DNA of 64,000 bases from Panonychus citri (GCF_014898815.1 NW_026515495.1:124001-188000); one strand, 5' to 3'. Shown: positions 41,990 through 56,478, counted from the stretch's first letter. Translations and numbers: made by a program. The notes: generated by a model from the letters alone, not told the origin.

Positions 41990-44900
41990 TACTTTACCAT
42001 TGATTAACTAATCCATTAACTCAACAATTTAGATGATTAATTCAATTAAGTGATAATCAAGATTTTTTGTCATCGATGAAAATTCAAATGAATCAATTTG
42101 TGAGTCTAAATTGTTAACTAAATTAAATTATTACAACCATGAAAAAGTTTTTAATCGTTAATCTGAAAGTCTCAGCTTGATGATTAACTAATTGTTCAAT
42201 AAACAATTTAAACTAACAACAATCAAGGTACATGATTTATTTTTCAATCATTTGATTGCCATTGAAAGTTTTTTATTTTATTTTCTAGATTGTGATTATG
42301 ATTGATGATCATTTTTTTTTTGATTAACATTTAATTGTGATTTATTCAATTTTCTTGATCAATCTGTTGATTGTTACCCTTATTATTAAGATATATTAAA
42401 GTGTTAATTGTTAAGATTAGATGAAGATGGTTAGTTAATTGTTATACATTATCCTTTAATTGTTATCACATTTATGTACTGAATTTTCAATTGTTATACT
42501 TTCATGAGATTTGAAATTTTTCAACATTGAGAAAACAATTTATATAAATTGAACTGAATTAACTTCACATTGATTTGAATAGTTAACATTTTAATTGTTG
42601 TTCAATTTTGACTGATTACTTTCCTAATATATTAATACATATATTGATAATCGGATTACTTAATTTATCCTTTGTTAATTTAGTTTATTTCAAGGTTCAA
42701 CAATCAACTAACTATAAAGGTTGACATTGGTTAATTGAATCAATAAATTGCCAAGTTGATTAGTTAATGAACTCAAGTTAATCTACCAAATTTCCTGTTC
42801 CCCTGAAGGCATGAAAATCATAAATATATATTGTAACAATTTATCACAATAACATTACAACAACTAGATTAAGATCAAGATAATCACCAATTAAATTAAA
42901 TATTACAATCAAAAGACAAACAATTAAAATACCAAATCACAAAAAAAACTCAATGATGAAAGATACACAAACAATAATAATCAATAAATCAGATTAAATT
43001 GTTTGGGACTGTACATATTTTGGATAAGCAATTAAGCCATTAGATTAACAACAATCTGATAATAGTTACTAACAGAGTGATAATTATTAATCTAATTGTA
43101 AGCAATCAAGAAGATTAATTCAGAAAAGGATTAACACTCAATTGAAATGAAAACATTTTCTTCAATAAAAATCCATAAATGGTAAATATATTTTTTTAAT
43201 ATTAATAGAAAACGAAAAAAATTTCTCTCTAAAAACTTACCTGTGATTTTATTATCTACGATGCTGCAATTAAGTTGATTGTAGGAAGCAATTAAAACCC
43301 AGGTCAACATGTACTCGTAAATTGTAACTAAATTGTCATCATTAAATTACGAGTAAGAAAAAAACAACAACAACAATCAACATAATCTTTTTGAACAACT
43401 TTAAGTAGTTTCAACTAATATTAAGTTTTTTTTTCCCAATTCCAATTGAATAAACTACTCCAACTAGTTAACTAAATTGTTATCCATAATCAACTAATGG
43501 TTGATAAGTATTAAATTTGATTTAGTTTATTTTAAATTTACACCTAAATTGTTTACAATTTACCTGACTTTTTTTCCCATATGCGTAGGTATTTGGTGTT
43601 CAATTGGCAATTAAATTGTTGATTGTTGCTTGATTATCATGATAATCACAACCCTGTTTGTTAATGTTTTTCTTGTTGGTATCAATGTTTCAAATTGTTG
43701 ACTAGATGATTAGTTTTAATCATCATCCAAGATACATTATTACCACTACTGATTGTGACTACTAATCAACAAGTAATTACTAGTTAGTCTGACAGGTTGA
43801 TTAGCATTGGAATCATTTTCTAATTTAATGTCATCTTTACTGTTTAATTGTTGCAATTTTCTTGTTGATTTACATTCAAATAATAAATTAGTTAGTATGA
43901 TGATGATCAACATAACAATTTAAGTCTCTCTCTTTTTTTTTTGCTACAACAATTAATTTAAACGTTGTTTTTGTTGGGCTCTTGTAAAAAAACTTAATCG
44001 TTTAAAATCAGTTCAATCAAAGGGATTGGTAAATGATTTGTAATTAGTTGATTGTGTAGGTTGATTAACAAGTAATAATACATAGAGATACATACAAAGA
44101 TTTAATTTCATTTGCAGTTTAATTTTGTTGCTTTTTTGTTTAATGTTTCAAATTGATTGTTGCAAAAAAGGATTCTATCAGTTAATTACCTTGATTTTTA
44201 ATCAACTGTGAATTAATTATCTCTCTAATCAGAAAGACTTTAAATCAATGTTGTTGTTGTTTTTTGCCATGTAAACGATGAAACAAGTTGATTGTTAATC
44301 TTAATTGTTGCAATGATGAGCAGAGATTATTATTAATAATAACAACTGACAATCTTGAGGATAACGTTAGTTTCAAATCCCACTTTCAAATCCAGTTGAT
44401 TAACTAATTTAGTTGACAATCAATGATATTTACACTTGGATCAACTTTCATCTTGTTACCTTTTTCTTAATTTTCATCCATTGGATACAAGGTAAAAGAT
44501 TATATTATAATTAATAATAATAATGAATGAAGAGATTATTGTAAAGATGAAGATAAAGATGAAGATGAAGATGACAAGATGACAAGATGACAAAATGTCA
44601 ACTACATTTCAATTATGACATAAGACATGATAATGATGAGGATAAGATATTTAACTTTTTGTTTATTTGTTTGACAGAATTGACAATAAACAGTAACAAT
44701 CAATGAGAAAATAAATTTAAAATTGAACAATTTTACTCTCAATTATGAAGGTTAATCAAAAGTTAATTGCTAATCAAATACACTTAATCCGGATTCTAAT
44801 CCAATTTTTTTTATATTAAATCATCATTCAAGAGATAAATTGTTTACCTTGTTTACAATTAGAATGAGTAATTAATTAATTTCAATTGGAATGATAAGTT

Positions 44901-45417
44901 TTCGTCTCGATTTTTGTTTTACTCTCAATCAATTAATTTCTCATTAATCTGAAAGCCGTAAATTGAAAAGTTTTACCTGTTAATCTGATTGGAATTCAAT
45001 TGGACAATAATAGGAATGATGTTCTAGGCGTAACTCCTTAATTAGTTTACTTCTTGATGACTTTTCATCATCATCATCATCTTTGGATTATCATCTTCTT
45101 CTAGTAAACCGGTTACCAAAGGTAAATTTAAGTGTCTCTTCATCATCATCATCATCTGTCTACCTGTTTCTTTGTAAGATAATTTTATCTATCATCATGG
45201 AGACAGTTTCCTAATGACAAAGAGCATAAAAATTGATCCCATCAACATAAAACTAGCTGATTGTTGATTGTTGATAATTCTTGTTGATAGTTGATTGTGA
45301 AGGGAAAAAAACTTTTCCTTACCTTTAGAGTTACCTTCAAATACCCTCAGGCTGTTTATCCAATATTTTAAGGTATAAAAATGTTTCATTGCTTTTCCTA
45401 TGAAAATGCACAATAAT

Positions 45418-45490
<73 letters not shown>

Positions 45491-45590
45491 TGATTAATAT
45501 GAAAATGATTAACGTATAATTTAAACTTCATTAAGTTAATTAACATGAGTTGTTTTAACTACTGATCAATAAACTGTAATAAGAGGTGTT
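41990..45590. other. Non-coding AT-rich DNA
   Basis: Mostly AT-rich with many ATTAACAATTAA-type words, GAT-type runs near 45068-45082 and 45142-45157, and a pure (CT)n tract at about 45421-45487. I see nothing else. Confidence 0.6.
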
Positions 45591-46114
45591 CACTAATTAG
45601 AAGGAAAAAGTTTGAAAATGAATAACTCAATAGCGCAAATTGATAATTTGATGATTTAAAGTTTATTGTATTTCTTTAAGACCCAAAATAGATCAACTTT
45701 AGCCGCTGAGCATTTTTCTGTCCCTTCGTCGAGTAATGGCCGCTCGAAGTTAGAGCCGCCAAAATTTGATTTTCAGCTCAATTTTAGAGTTTAAACCAAA
45801 AGTCTTTCATCTCAAAAATCGATCTTCTAAATGGATTTTTTGTGAATTAATTATTTTGTTGAATTTAGAGAAATTAAATTAAAAAAATTAAGAAATTTTT
45901 ACATGGATGCGCATGTCAATGTTAATGAGATGCATTAAAATCAATGCAGTAAAATTTTTATTTTTGACATCGTTCACTCTAATAAAAATTTTGGAAACTA
46001 ATCATGATTTGACGAGAATTTAATTAATATCATTGAATAGATCAGTTAATCACGATTAATTTACTATTTTCAATTAGAATTATCATACGATTTAAACTTT
46101 CCTTCTAATTAGTG
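45591..46114. mobile_element. Candidate short inverted-repeat element (524 bp)
   Basis: CACTAATTAGAAGGAAA at 45591 is matched, inverted, by the sequence ending at 46114 (17 bp perfect, then a 2-bp gap and AGTTT). Inside is a patch richer in CG (about 45700-45765) that stands out from the AT-rich surroundings. No clear target duplication and no coding frame, so a non-autonomous element is likely but not proven. Confidence 0.5.
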
Positions 46115-48340
46115 ACATCTTGTTTAAAAAACAAATCGCATCTCATTTGATGTAATAACTAATACAATTTAATTGTTAATCTCAACTGATTAGTTAATCT
46201 CAATTTATAATTGTAATCATTAAACTCTCTAATTTCAATCAACTTGATTTAATGATGTGATGATTAATTAAATTGATAAACTGATCGTTTAATTGTTAAA
46301 CTTTTTCTCTACAAAGTGAAATTTTCATGGTGATGAAAAACTTATCATGAAGAAAAAAATTGATTGCTTATTTCAAGATTATTTGGAAAATTAACTTTTC
46401 CTTTCTAAAGGTTTGGTACACTGATGATGATGATGATGATGATGAAAAGATGATAAAGGTAAGTAAACATGATTGGAATTTAGTTTTTTTCTCTTCTTCT
46501 TCCAGATATCTAATCATCTTCATCTTTGAAAGATGATTAGTAGATGATCTCAATTCAATTTCTCGTAACATCACTTATCCAATGAGTCTCTCAATTGTTT
46601 ACCTTTAAATGGATCTTCATCATTATTATCATTCTCATCTTCATCTTCATGTTACCTTTTAAATACACACACTCACACATACATATATACACATGGTATC
46701 CCTCCTGTGGTCAACCTTAACTTGACCTTGAGGCTCCTGTGGGCTTTGTTAACAGAAAAAGATGATGAAGAGAAAGAAAAAAAAATCTATTTGATTTTTT
46801 TTAAAGTTTTTCTCTTCATCTTCATCTTCATCTTTCTTTTCTCTCTTTCTTATCTCTGTCTAACTGACAAACTAAAGGTAAGAGATTGAATCTCATCTAA
46901 GTAATGTGTCTGGATGATAGTGATGATCAGAAGATGAGGATGATAGTGTGGAAGAAGATAAATTCAAGGTAACAGTGTTTAACCCACCTTGAAAAAGGAG
47001 CCTCAGTCAAATGTAACATTATTTTGTTAAGATTTTTGATGAAAAAAAAAGATGATAACCTGAAGAGAGAGAGAGAGAGAGAGAATGAGGGAGCCAAATA
47101 AGAGAAGATGATGAAGAAAGAGAAAAGATAAAGACTCCATGGGAACAGGATACAAACAGGTAAATCACTTGATGTAACTTTTTCATCTTTATCTTCATCT
47201 TCTCTCATCATCACATAGAGACTTCACCTTTATTTGGTCTTCTCATTACATGTTACCTTTTATCTTCTCCTTCTTTCTCTTTCTCTCTCTTTATCATCAT
47301 CATTTACTTTCCCGTGACTCTAAAAATATAACTAATACTTGTTCGCCCTCTGGGCATTTATCATGATCTCTATTTTCATCCCGATCGTTCATAGATGGCG
47401 TCTAAACCTTTAATATGTTTTCAACCTGGAACCAGAAAATTGAGTAGCCAAGTGATGAAATTGTATCAAAATGAAACTTCATCAAGCTGAAAATCATAGA
47501 AATGAGATCATGTTGGATTTGAGTTGATTTCTATTGGTTAAAATGATGAAGATAAACATGGAGAAGAAGAAGATGATGATGATGATAATGGTGATAATGG
47601 TGATTGTTTTTTCTTCTTGTCTAAAACTGAGGTGAGAAAGGATGAGAAGGTCATATTGTGAAGATAATTCTCTTTTCTCTCCTTAGAAGAAAAATATTTT
47701 TCTTTTTTCATCCAATTTCATCCTAAGACTACAAAATCTTTTCCATGATCTTCATTCATGAATCAGAACTCAACATGAAATTGAAACATGAAACTTTCAT
47801 GATGATCATTTATCAGAATCATCACGTGATTATAAAATATAAATCATTCACAAAGTTGGATTAAAATAGAGTAATAAAGAGAGAGAGAGAGAGAGAGAGA
47901 GAGCAGAAAGTGAATGAGTTAGCAAGAGTGGGAAGAGAGAGAGAGAGACTGATTGAGAATAAAAAAGTTCATAGACAAATTGATGAAACTATTATGATAT
48001 ATAGATGATATTTCTCATCATCTTCATTATGGTGATAAAAGCAAATTCAGAATGATAGAAAAGTACAAAAAGATTCATTTTTTATCATCATGATTCCTTG
48101 ATGATGATACATTAATAACACTTGAATTATCTGTGAACAAGAATAAGAATCCGATAATGAACCAGAATTTTTCAGGTATAATGATAAAATAACAAGATTC
48201 CTCTTATTTTTATATATTAATCACCATGATGATGACAATTGAAAATTGTAACAACATGATTAAGATACAATGATGATAATTTAATGAATATATTTACATA
48301 AGAATCAGCATCTTCATCTTTATCATGTTCATTATGATGA

Positions 48341-48375
<35 letters not shown>

Positions 48376-51300
48376 GATATCAAATTAATTGTAACTAAAT
48401 CAAATTAACTTGATGGCAAAATGTTGAAATGAACGACACCTTGATGAAGATTAAAGTTAATCACAAGATGATTAGATGGAAGATGAAATAATTTGTCTAA
48501 GAGATTATGAAAGGAGGAGGTTTGATATGGATGATGCAAGATGATGATAATGATGATTGAAGGATGATAATAGGAACAGATAATGTTTTATATGATAAAT
48601 AGCTAAGGTAAAGCTTAAAATGATGGTAACATCCTAGGATGATGATGATGATGATAACAATGAATCGTGATTAGAAACATGAATTGATTTATATCAACAA
48701 AGAGTAAGATAAATTATCATCATCATCATCTAAATGATCATCATGATAAAACTGGTGATTTTTATTAGCTAATTAATTAGAAGAGGTTTCATTTTGTTTC
48801 TCAATTTGTTATCGTTTTTATTGAGAATTCAAAGAAAAAAGTTCATTCTCAACACTGAATTTCAATTCTCTTCCCACTAATTATGAGATATTCTGATGTC
48901 TATTGATTAATATCGTGTTTAAATTTTCAAGGTGATTAGATAATCAATTGAACGGCAATACTGACCAGGAAATGACCATTTGATTAATAATTACACTTCT
49001 CTTGGTTTCAGCAATTAAACAACTTACAATTGTAATTACTGTTGTTCTTGCTTGAAGTTAATTACTATTGGTGATTTTGGTTAATTGTTGTGAATTTTGG
49101 TTAATCATTTAATTTACCTCACAGAGAGATACTCATTTAAACAGATAGCAATTTATAGCAATCAAAACAACAACAATTTAAATTGTAAACAATTGTATGA
49201 TTATGATTGACTTTTATTAACTTATGTTCAGGTAGATGATTGTATGAAAAGTGTTAATTGTAAATATAATTATGGTTATGGTGATAAATCAAAATGTTCA
49301 TTTAAATTGTTTCATATTAATTTGGTTAAAGTAATTCTGTTTAATTAAGTAGCCACAATTTAGCTTGAAAAATCAAGAGAGAAATTTAAATTGCTTGAGA
49401 CTAACCATGTTTACTATTAATAGATTTGCTTGTCAACCTTTAATTTGTTTATTTTATCATATGAATGATATTCCCATTGAGAATGATAAAGATGATGAGG
49501 ATGATTAAATATGATGATAAGGATGATCTGATATGGGAATTAGAAGAGTATAATAATTGTGAAGAGAAAACTTTTTTTCTCGAAAAAGAAAAGTTTTTTT
49601 TTTCCTCATCTTCGATTGCTTTCTCAACATTAGATTACAAATTATATGAATTTTTAAAGTTTCAACTTGATGATGTTGGAGGAAGAGGAAGAGGAAAAGA
49701 TGATGATGATGATGAGGATAAAACTCTCTAGGGATTGAATGAGAAAAGAATTGGTTAATATGAATGAAGAGTTAGAACTTTCTATTTTTTTCTTCTATTT
49801 CAGATTCGAAGGTGAAAATCAACAAGATCGATTTGATCTGGGAATGAGTTCTGGGTATAAATTCAAAGTAACAGTGAGAAGATGATGAAGATAATAAAAC
49901 GGAAGAGAGAGAGAGAGAGAGAGTTAAAGGTATTCGAAAAGTGAGTTATCTCACCTTGAACTTTTTTCTCTTTCATTCGAATTTCAAGTTTTCTTCTTTC
50001 TATTTATTATTTTATCATCTTTCCATTCAGAAGCTTATACTTTGTGTGTGTTTCCGATTCATTCATCACCCATCAGAAGAAAAAAAAATTCATATCATGT
50101 ATTCAGAGAGAAAGAGGGAAAGAAAGAGAGATGTTGTTTTCAGAGTTTTCCAATTTCAATTTCATGATGAATTCAAATGATCATTTATAATCATTATCAT
50201 TCGGATATTGAACAGCAATTTAAATTGTATTAAATTGTGTTGGAAAAGTTTTTCTAATGATTAGCCAATTGATCATCATCATCATCATCAGGTAGGAGTT
50301 GATAAATTATGAGAATCGAGTTGAATTGTTATTCATGATGAAATTTAATTGTTATAATCATCGCGATTGACTTTTTGTTTTGTTGTTGATCATGTTGTTC
50401 ATCATTAATGATTAATTGTCAAGATGAAAGTTTCATTACCTTAGGTTATAATTAATATAATCACGATGATGATAATCATTATTATTATTATCAACTGTTG
50501 TCATTTTATTTATTAATGATACTCATTAAGTATCAGATAATCAAGAGACAATGTTAATTGTTGGTGTGAGTGTGTGTGTATATATATAAAAAAAATCAGG
50601 GGAAAGTTTCAATTGAGATAATCAAATGATTATCATGATAATGATGTAGATGAGACTCAATGATAAGGATAAATTGTTGCTCGGAAAAGATAAAAAAATC
50701 AACTAATTTCTTTAACTTTCTGATCATTTGAAACCATTGGAACTTGATCTTAAATAGTAATCAGGTTACAACAGGTTAACTAATCAAGAATTAACTTGAT
50801 TACCTGAGTAATTTAAATTGCTATCAAGTGACAAGGGATCACGCAAATGTAACTATCAACTTAAATCTCTCTCTCAGTTTATCTTAACGTTAATTCAGGT
50901 TTTCGTCCAATCATTTTAATCCTATTCTCATAATTTTTCACAATCAAAGGTAATTAATTTAATCTTCATTGATACGATTCAATTAATTAACCGCTCACTG
51001 ACATTTTACCTTGATTGTGATTAGATGATTATTTGTGTAGATCAATTAGACAATTTTAAATGTTCCAATTTAGGAAATGATGATGATAATTGTTATCCAA
51101 GATTAAGATTAGATGAAGCATAAAGATGCGAAATTGGAAAGAAAAGAGCAAAGAATTGGTTATAATAGTAATACAATATTCTCAAAGAAAATTGTATTGA
51201 TTGTAATTGAAGAGGAAAATTAAGGTTAATTGTGTTCAAGTGATTAGATATTAAGAGAGAGAAAAATAGAAAAGAAATTTAAGGAAAATTAGAAAATTGT

Positions 51301-52091
51301 TGTCACCTTATTTAGAGAGAAATTGAGAAGGAATTGAAATTCTCTTCGAGAATAAAAGTGACAAGACCGACGGATAAGAACCAAAGGTAATGGTCAAGAA
51401 GAAAAAGGATAAAAAGAATATATTATCTTTTCTTCTCTCTCTCTATTTATGACCAGTGGTCATCGGGCTAGTTAGCGACATTCTCCATCTGGTTACTTTT
51501 GTTTGCTTGTCAACGAAAGTAGAGAGAGAGAGAGAAGAGGAGGAAAAAGAAGTGACCATTGTCATTATCGATTGTATATTCGAAATGGTAATTGTTACTC
51601 TTGTTACTCTTGTTGTTATTGTCCATAAAATGGACACACAAACTAAATAGAGAGAAAGGAAATAAATTAAATGAAGCGAAAATAATTGATAAGTTTGTTT
51701 GAAAAATTCGATACAATAAATTTTCTCCCTCATAGATGGAGCTGATTCCAAGCTCTTTGCTCGACTCTCCATTAGGTGGCATCATTTTCATTCATCAGAA
51801 ACACTTTGAGCTTGAAGAGTGAACTTTGTTTCTTGTCTCATCTCAATTCATCTTTACTTTTACTATGATGATGTGATTTTGTGTGTGTATCTTTTTTGTT
51901 TTGTTCATATTGATGATTTCCATTGATATGGTTTATTGGATTAATCGAAATTTTTATAACCATTATAATTGTTTCCTCTTTATTATCCTTTGTTTTCTGT
52001 TCTCAAAACAATTTTCATAAAAGGAAAGCGACAAAATCAACAACCAAAATCAAGTTTATCTTTGCCTCAAGAAAAGAGGCTCATCTCCACA
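46115..52091. other. Non-coding DNA with microsatellites and one old repeat copy
   Basis: Contains (GA)n at 47878-47903, (CT)n at 48342-48371 and GAT runs near 46424, 47570 and 48638. A segment at about 48062-48300 resembles about 52374-52590. Open frames here are low-complexity and lack splice or start support. Confidence 0.55.
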
Positions 52092-52191
52092 ATGGACCGG
52101 ACAGAGATTATTATGTGTCAACCATTTTGGATTTTACTGTGTTTTGTGTTAATTGTTATTTCCTATCCAATTGAAGCTCAAAAGACATCAG
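52092..52191 (+). CDS. Candidate first coding exon with signal peptide
   Basis: The ATG at 52092 (CCACAATGG context) gives a polar start, a hydrophobic core WILLCFVLIVIS and an AxA-like region IEAQ, then a donor (CAG/GTAAAT) at 52191/52192. It ends in phase 1. An acceptor at 53174-53175 (ATAATCTTAG) leads in matching phase into the coding-like block 53176-53492. So the two may form one secreted-protein gene, with a 984-bp intron. The link rests on phase and position alone. A different downstream exon outside what I can recognise is also possible. Confidence 0.5.
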
Positions 52192-53175
52192 GTAAATACT
52201 ATTATCTATTTAAATCTCTCTGGTGTGATCAACCAAATTGGTGTGTGTTCAATGTTCAATCAATATTATCCCAACCGAATCAGTTATTTAATCTCTTGAA
52301 TAAGTTTGTCAACATTATTATGATTTTACTTCATTTCTATGTCAACATGTTGATATTTTCATTCATATTATTTGGAAAAAGATTCATTTTTTTTTGTTCT
52401 TTGAATTTCTCATGATACATTAATAACAATCTGTGAATTACATGAATCAAGATCTCTCATAATGAACCAGAATTTTTCATCTTTTCATATGTTTAATATA
52501 CTTAAAGGTGGATTCATTTATTAATCACCATGATGTTGACAATTGTTACAATATGATTAGGATGATGATGAATATATTTGAATATTTTCATTGATATTTT
52601 TAAAAACAAATATTTGACTCTTTTTGTTTTTCTTTCAACTTTTCAATCAGTTTTTGTTTGTCAATCTTTTATTGACCTTTGGGCAGTTTTTTCATTCAGT
52701 GATTATGTCATCATGATGACTAATTAAACTCATGGTAAATCCTGAGTTTATGTGATATTATTATTCATTAATGTGTCTAGAAGCTCATCTCTTGTGTTTT
52801 TTTTGCTTCATTTTAATTGACTAATCCGATTCCAGGAAAAATTAGATTTCGTCTTATTTAAGACAAATAAGTTTCTCATCCGATGATGATGATGATGATA
52901 GATTTACATCTAATTAGATGTTGATTGAATCTTCATCAGCTGCGATTCTGTCAATTATTTTGTTTCAATCAAGTTCCCATGGTGATGAATATTGTTTGTT
53001 GGATCATAATTCATGATAAAAGAGGGAAAATGATTCCTTGATCATTTGTCTAGTTAGTTGATTAGTTCAATTGTAATTTAGCAAATAGAATTTAAATTGT
53101 TTGTTTTTCTAACAATTTAACTTGATTTAGGTTCAAAATTGATCAATTGATAAATCAAAACCAATATAATCTTAG

Positions 53176-54145
53176 TATTGGTAATCAATGAGACGATTGA
53201 TTCAATTATCTTTGATCAAAATGGTTCACAATTGAAATATACTCTTGAAAGTAAACTCATATTTAGAAAACGTTTTCGTGCCAAAGTGTCCGGTCTGTCC
53301 CATTCAATGTTAATTTGCCCGTGCGACTCATTCGGCCTGATCCTTGGCGTTAACTGCTCTAAATCGGGTTCCAATGATTATTATTTAACCTCCATTTCGG
53401 GTCAGGCCAAAATATTCAAAGAGTTTCTTCTTATTGATACTGAAGATTTTAATTGTGCTCCTTTGAAATACAAAGTTCACATCAACAAGTGACCGTAGAG
53501 ATGAGCTCAGGATTAAAAAAACATCGGAAACCGAATCTGATCACATCGCTGAAATAAACAGATCAATTCTTTGTACTTATCGCGATTATTGGATCACTTT
53601 CATTAGTGAACTAATCGACCTTCAAGTGCTAAATCGTCACATTCTGTCGATAAGTGGCCTCCCCAGATACTCAAATCGTTACTCAGATAACCTTTGGTTC
53701 AGAAAGACCATTCAATTACCCTTAAGATCATTTATTCGAAGTCAAGATTTAGTTCGTAACACAAGATCGACAAATGAACTTTACTACTATTCACGAATCG
53801 ACGATTGCCTTTTTCCCGATCATTCAATTAATCAAACTATTTAGCATTCGATTGCTTCAGCAATTAAAAGATCAAAAGATTGTGCCATTTAGAAGTCTCG
53901 TCGAAATAGATCCAAATAATTAACCAAGGTTATCGGTAAAGTCCATTTCGATTGATTATGTTTCTAAAAGTGAAGATAGAGCAATTAATTGGTTAGATCA
54001 GTTGATTCATTTTCTATCAGCATATGATTGTTTTCACGATTTAAATAAACGAGATCAATTGCTCCACCATGAAATGGACAATGGGCTCGAGTTGATCGAC
54101 GAAACAATCAAAGATATTTACAGAGATTTAGGTGAGGTAATTTAA
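53176..54145 (+). pseudogene. Coding-like block with two frame changes and one stop, unknown protein
   Basis: Three consecutive frames read as ordinary protein with balanced composition and many CG-containing codons, unlike the AT-rich surroundings. The first, 53176-53492, has RKRFRAKVSGLSHSMLICPC. The second, about 53488-53844, has YRDYWITFISELIDL and RYSNRYSDNLWFRK. The third, about 53828-54145, has INWLDQLIHFLSAYD and is cut by a TAA at 53921-53923. Each change of frame is by one base in the same sense. Together they would give about 320 codons. I know no family. It is either a decayed gene or a gene with undetected short introns. The final segment could splice out at a GTGAGG donor (54132). 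Confidence 0.45.
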
Positions 54146-56478
54146 GAGAAAATTTTACTTATTACAAGTTACTTCTCGTTCACTTTTCCTTCGCTGGACA
54201 CTGGTCATGTTAATCTCCAGGACTCAGTTGATTGAAATCTCATTGATATTCATGAATATTCAAATTAAATTGGAATGAAAGTTATTCAATGAGGTAAATT
54301 GTTCTTGTTTCTGTCATGGTTCTCACCTAAAGTTGAGGTCAATGGTGGACAACAAGAACAATAAAGCCAACAAGGGGATGATGATTATGATAGAAAACAA
54401 TGAATAAGAGATGAATGAAAATTTCTATGGAATAGTAATCAATTATTAGCCGAATAGAAAATGAACTCAAATAGAGGAACAGAGTTTCCTTTACATGGAA
54501 ACTTAAATGAAATAATTAGATGATTTTTAGAAAATTTTGAATTTCTACCAACTAGTAAAGAAGCTCATTACTATTCGATTCTTACAAAAAAGAGAGAGAG
54601 AGAGAGAGGTGAAGAAGGGAGAAAAGAATAGAACCTTTTTTCTTGCCTCTTTTCTACAACAAAACTTTAGCTATGAGATTTTTTCTTCCTTGCAAATTGT
54701 ATGGGCGAGGAAGATGAATAAGAATAAATAAAGAAATTGTATCAAACTTTTTGTTGTTTATTTAACTTTGATCTAAGATTCAGTCTGTGGAAGAGAAAGA
54801 AAAAAAAATGGACGAGAAAGAGAGAAAAAGATGATAATATGGGAGAGGCGTTAAAAGTTTTTCTCTCTTTTCATCATCATCATCATCATCTCTCTCTCTC
54901 TCTCACTCTACAGTTCCAAAGGTAACTTTAAGGCTTGCCTAAGGTAAATAAGTGGTTCCTCTTATTTTCTATTTCAACCAGAATATTTTTCTTTCCATCA
55001 AAAGTTACCTTTCTTGTTAGTTGCTTTCTTAGCTCTTCTTTTGCCTCATCATTATCTTTATCATCCCTCTCTCTCTCTCTCTCTCTCCAGCCTCTTCTCA
55101 CTCTCTTCTCTCAGCAACTTTGGCTCCTGCAAACTCGTGATGAAATGCTTTACAAACAATTAACCAGATGCCATATATTTTACCTGTAAAAAGCTTGTTT
55201 GTAATTCTTGTTGTTGTTGGTTTTTTTACCAAACTTGAAACAAACGACCTTAACTTACCTGAGCTTAACTTTGCTTATTTGTTTTTACTTTTTTTCTGCT
55301 TCTTTTTTACCTTTATCATTATTATCATCATCTTTTCATTTCTCTATCTATTCTCTCTCTCTCTCTTTCTCCTTTACCATCTTCATTCACTATCTCTCCA
55401 TCTTCATCTTCATTTTCCACCTTCTACTTTTAGCATTTGCATCTTTTTTTCTTATGTTCTATTTGTATATTATTTTCCTTTCTTCTTCTGAGTTTATATC
55501 AGAAAAAAGTTCCTTGAGAATTTTAAACTTAGCTGCTTATTATTTATCATCAACCATTATCATCATCATCATTATCATTATTGATTTGAACTCAATAAGT
55601 TGAAGCTTTTGTAGTTACCTTTAGTTTTTTTTTATCTTCTTGCTTGTTGCTGTTGTTGTTCAGTTGCCTTGTTGATGATTGTTGATTGTTGATTGCTGAT
55701 TACTTTTGATTGTTGATTATTTATTTGCTAAACATGATTACCCAGTAATGACCTCAATGCTAAAAGCCAATCGCTTTATAATCACTTGGGCTGGAACTTT
55801 TCTCTCTCTCTCTCTCTAAGTCCAAACTTTGTTAACTCTCCTAACGGCTAATCACGAATCATGTTGATCAGTTTTTACCTTTATTAGTTTTCTCAACAAT
55901 TTAATCAACTATTTCACCGGTTTCCGTGATTAACTTAATTTTTTATCTCTCCTCCATACTTATATTGATACAGAAAATCAGAGTAACAATTATTATCAAC
56001 CATTATTATCATTATCTAATCACAATTTACTCCAAAATAATGATCACCTTCAACCTCTGCCTACGTTAAATTGTTTCTCTCTATTTAAATTTGATTATAA
56101 TCATTTAGAAACAACAAATACTGTTATAATCTAAATTTAAACAATTAGAGAAAAAATAAAATTAGGATAATCATCATATGTTAATGGATTAAGATTTTAA
56201 TTGAGAACGGAAGTAAAGCGCCAAATTTAAATGATCTTGATTTTTACAGTTATAATGATCAAGTTGATGATTATATTAATGTTAATTAAAATTTATCATT
56301 AAAGTTATGAAATTAAGTTTGTCTTACCAAACACTTTAATTATCATAGTTTGTAATTAACTTTTGTCTGTAGTCAAGATTTGTTGTTATCATTTGATTGT
56401 GATGATTTTTGTATTTTTTACAATGATGATAATTACTATTGTTGGTTAGTTGATTGTTGTTGTTGTTGTTAATTTTGA
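54146..56478. other. Non-coding DNA, TC- and GA-rich tracts
   Basis: GA tract near 54590-54608, CT tracts near 54890-54905 and 55066-55088, and TC-rich DNA at 55300-55500 that opens false frames rich in S, L and F. No gene supported. Confidence 0.55.

Noticed and set aside
41673..42000. Two frames of about 70-78 codons near 41.8 kb
   Set aside because: They lie inside the TA-flanked inverted-repeat element and mirror its two arms.
51443..51791. Overlapping 93-109-codon minus-strand frames starting near an ordinary-looking ATG
   Set aside because: The sequence becomes low-complexity at once and no splice partner was found.
54935..55603. Plus-strand frames rich in Ser, Leu, Phe
   Set aside because: Pyrimidine-rich tract; no start context or family similarity.
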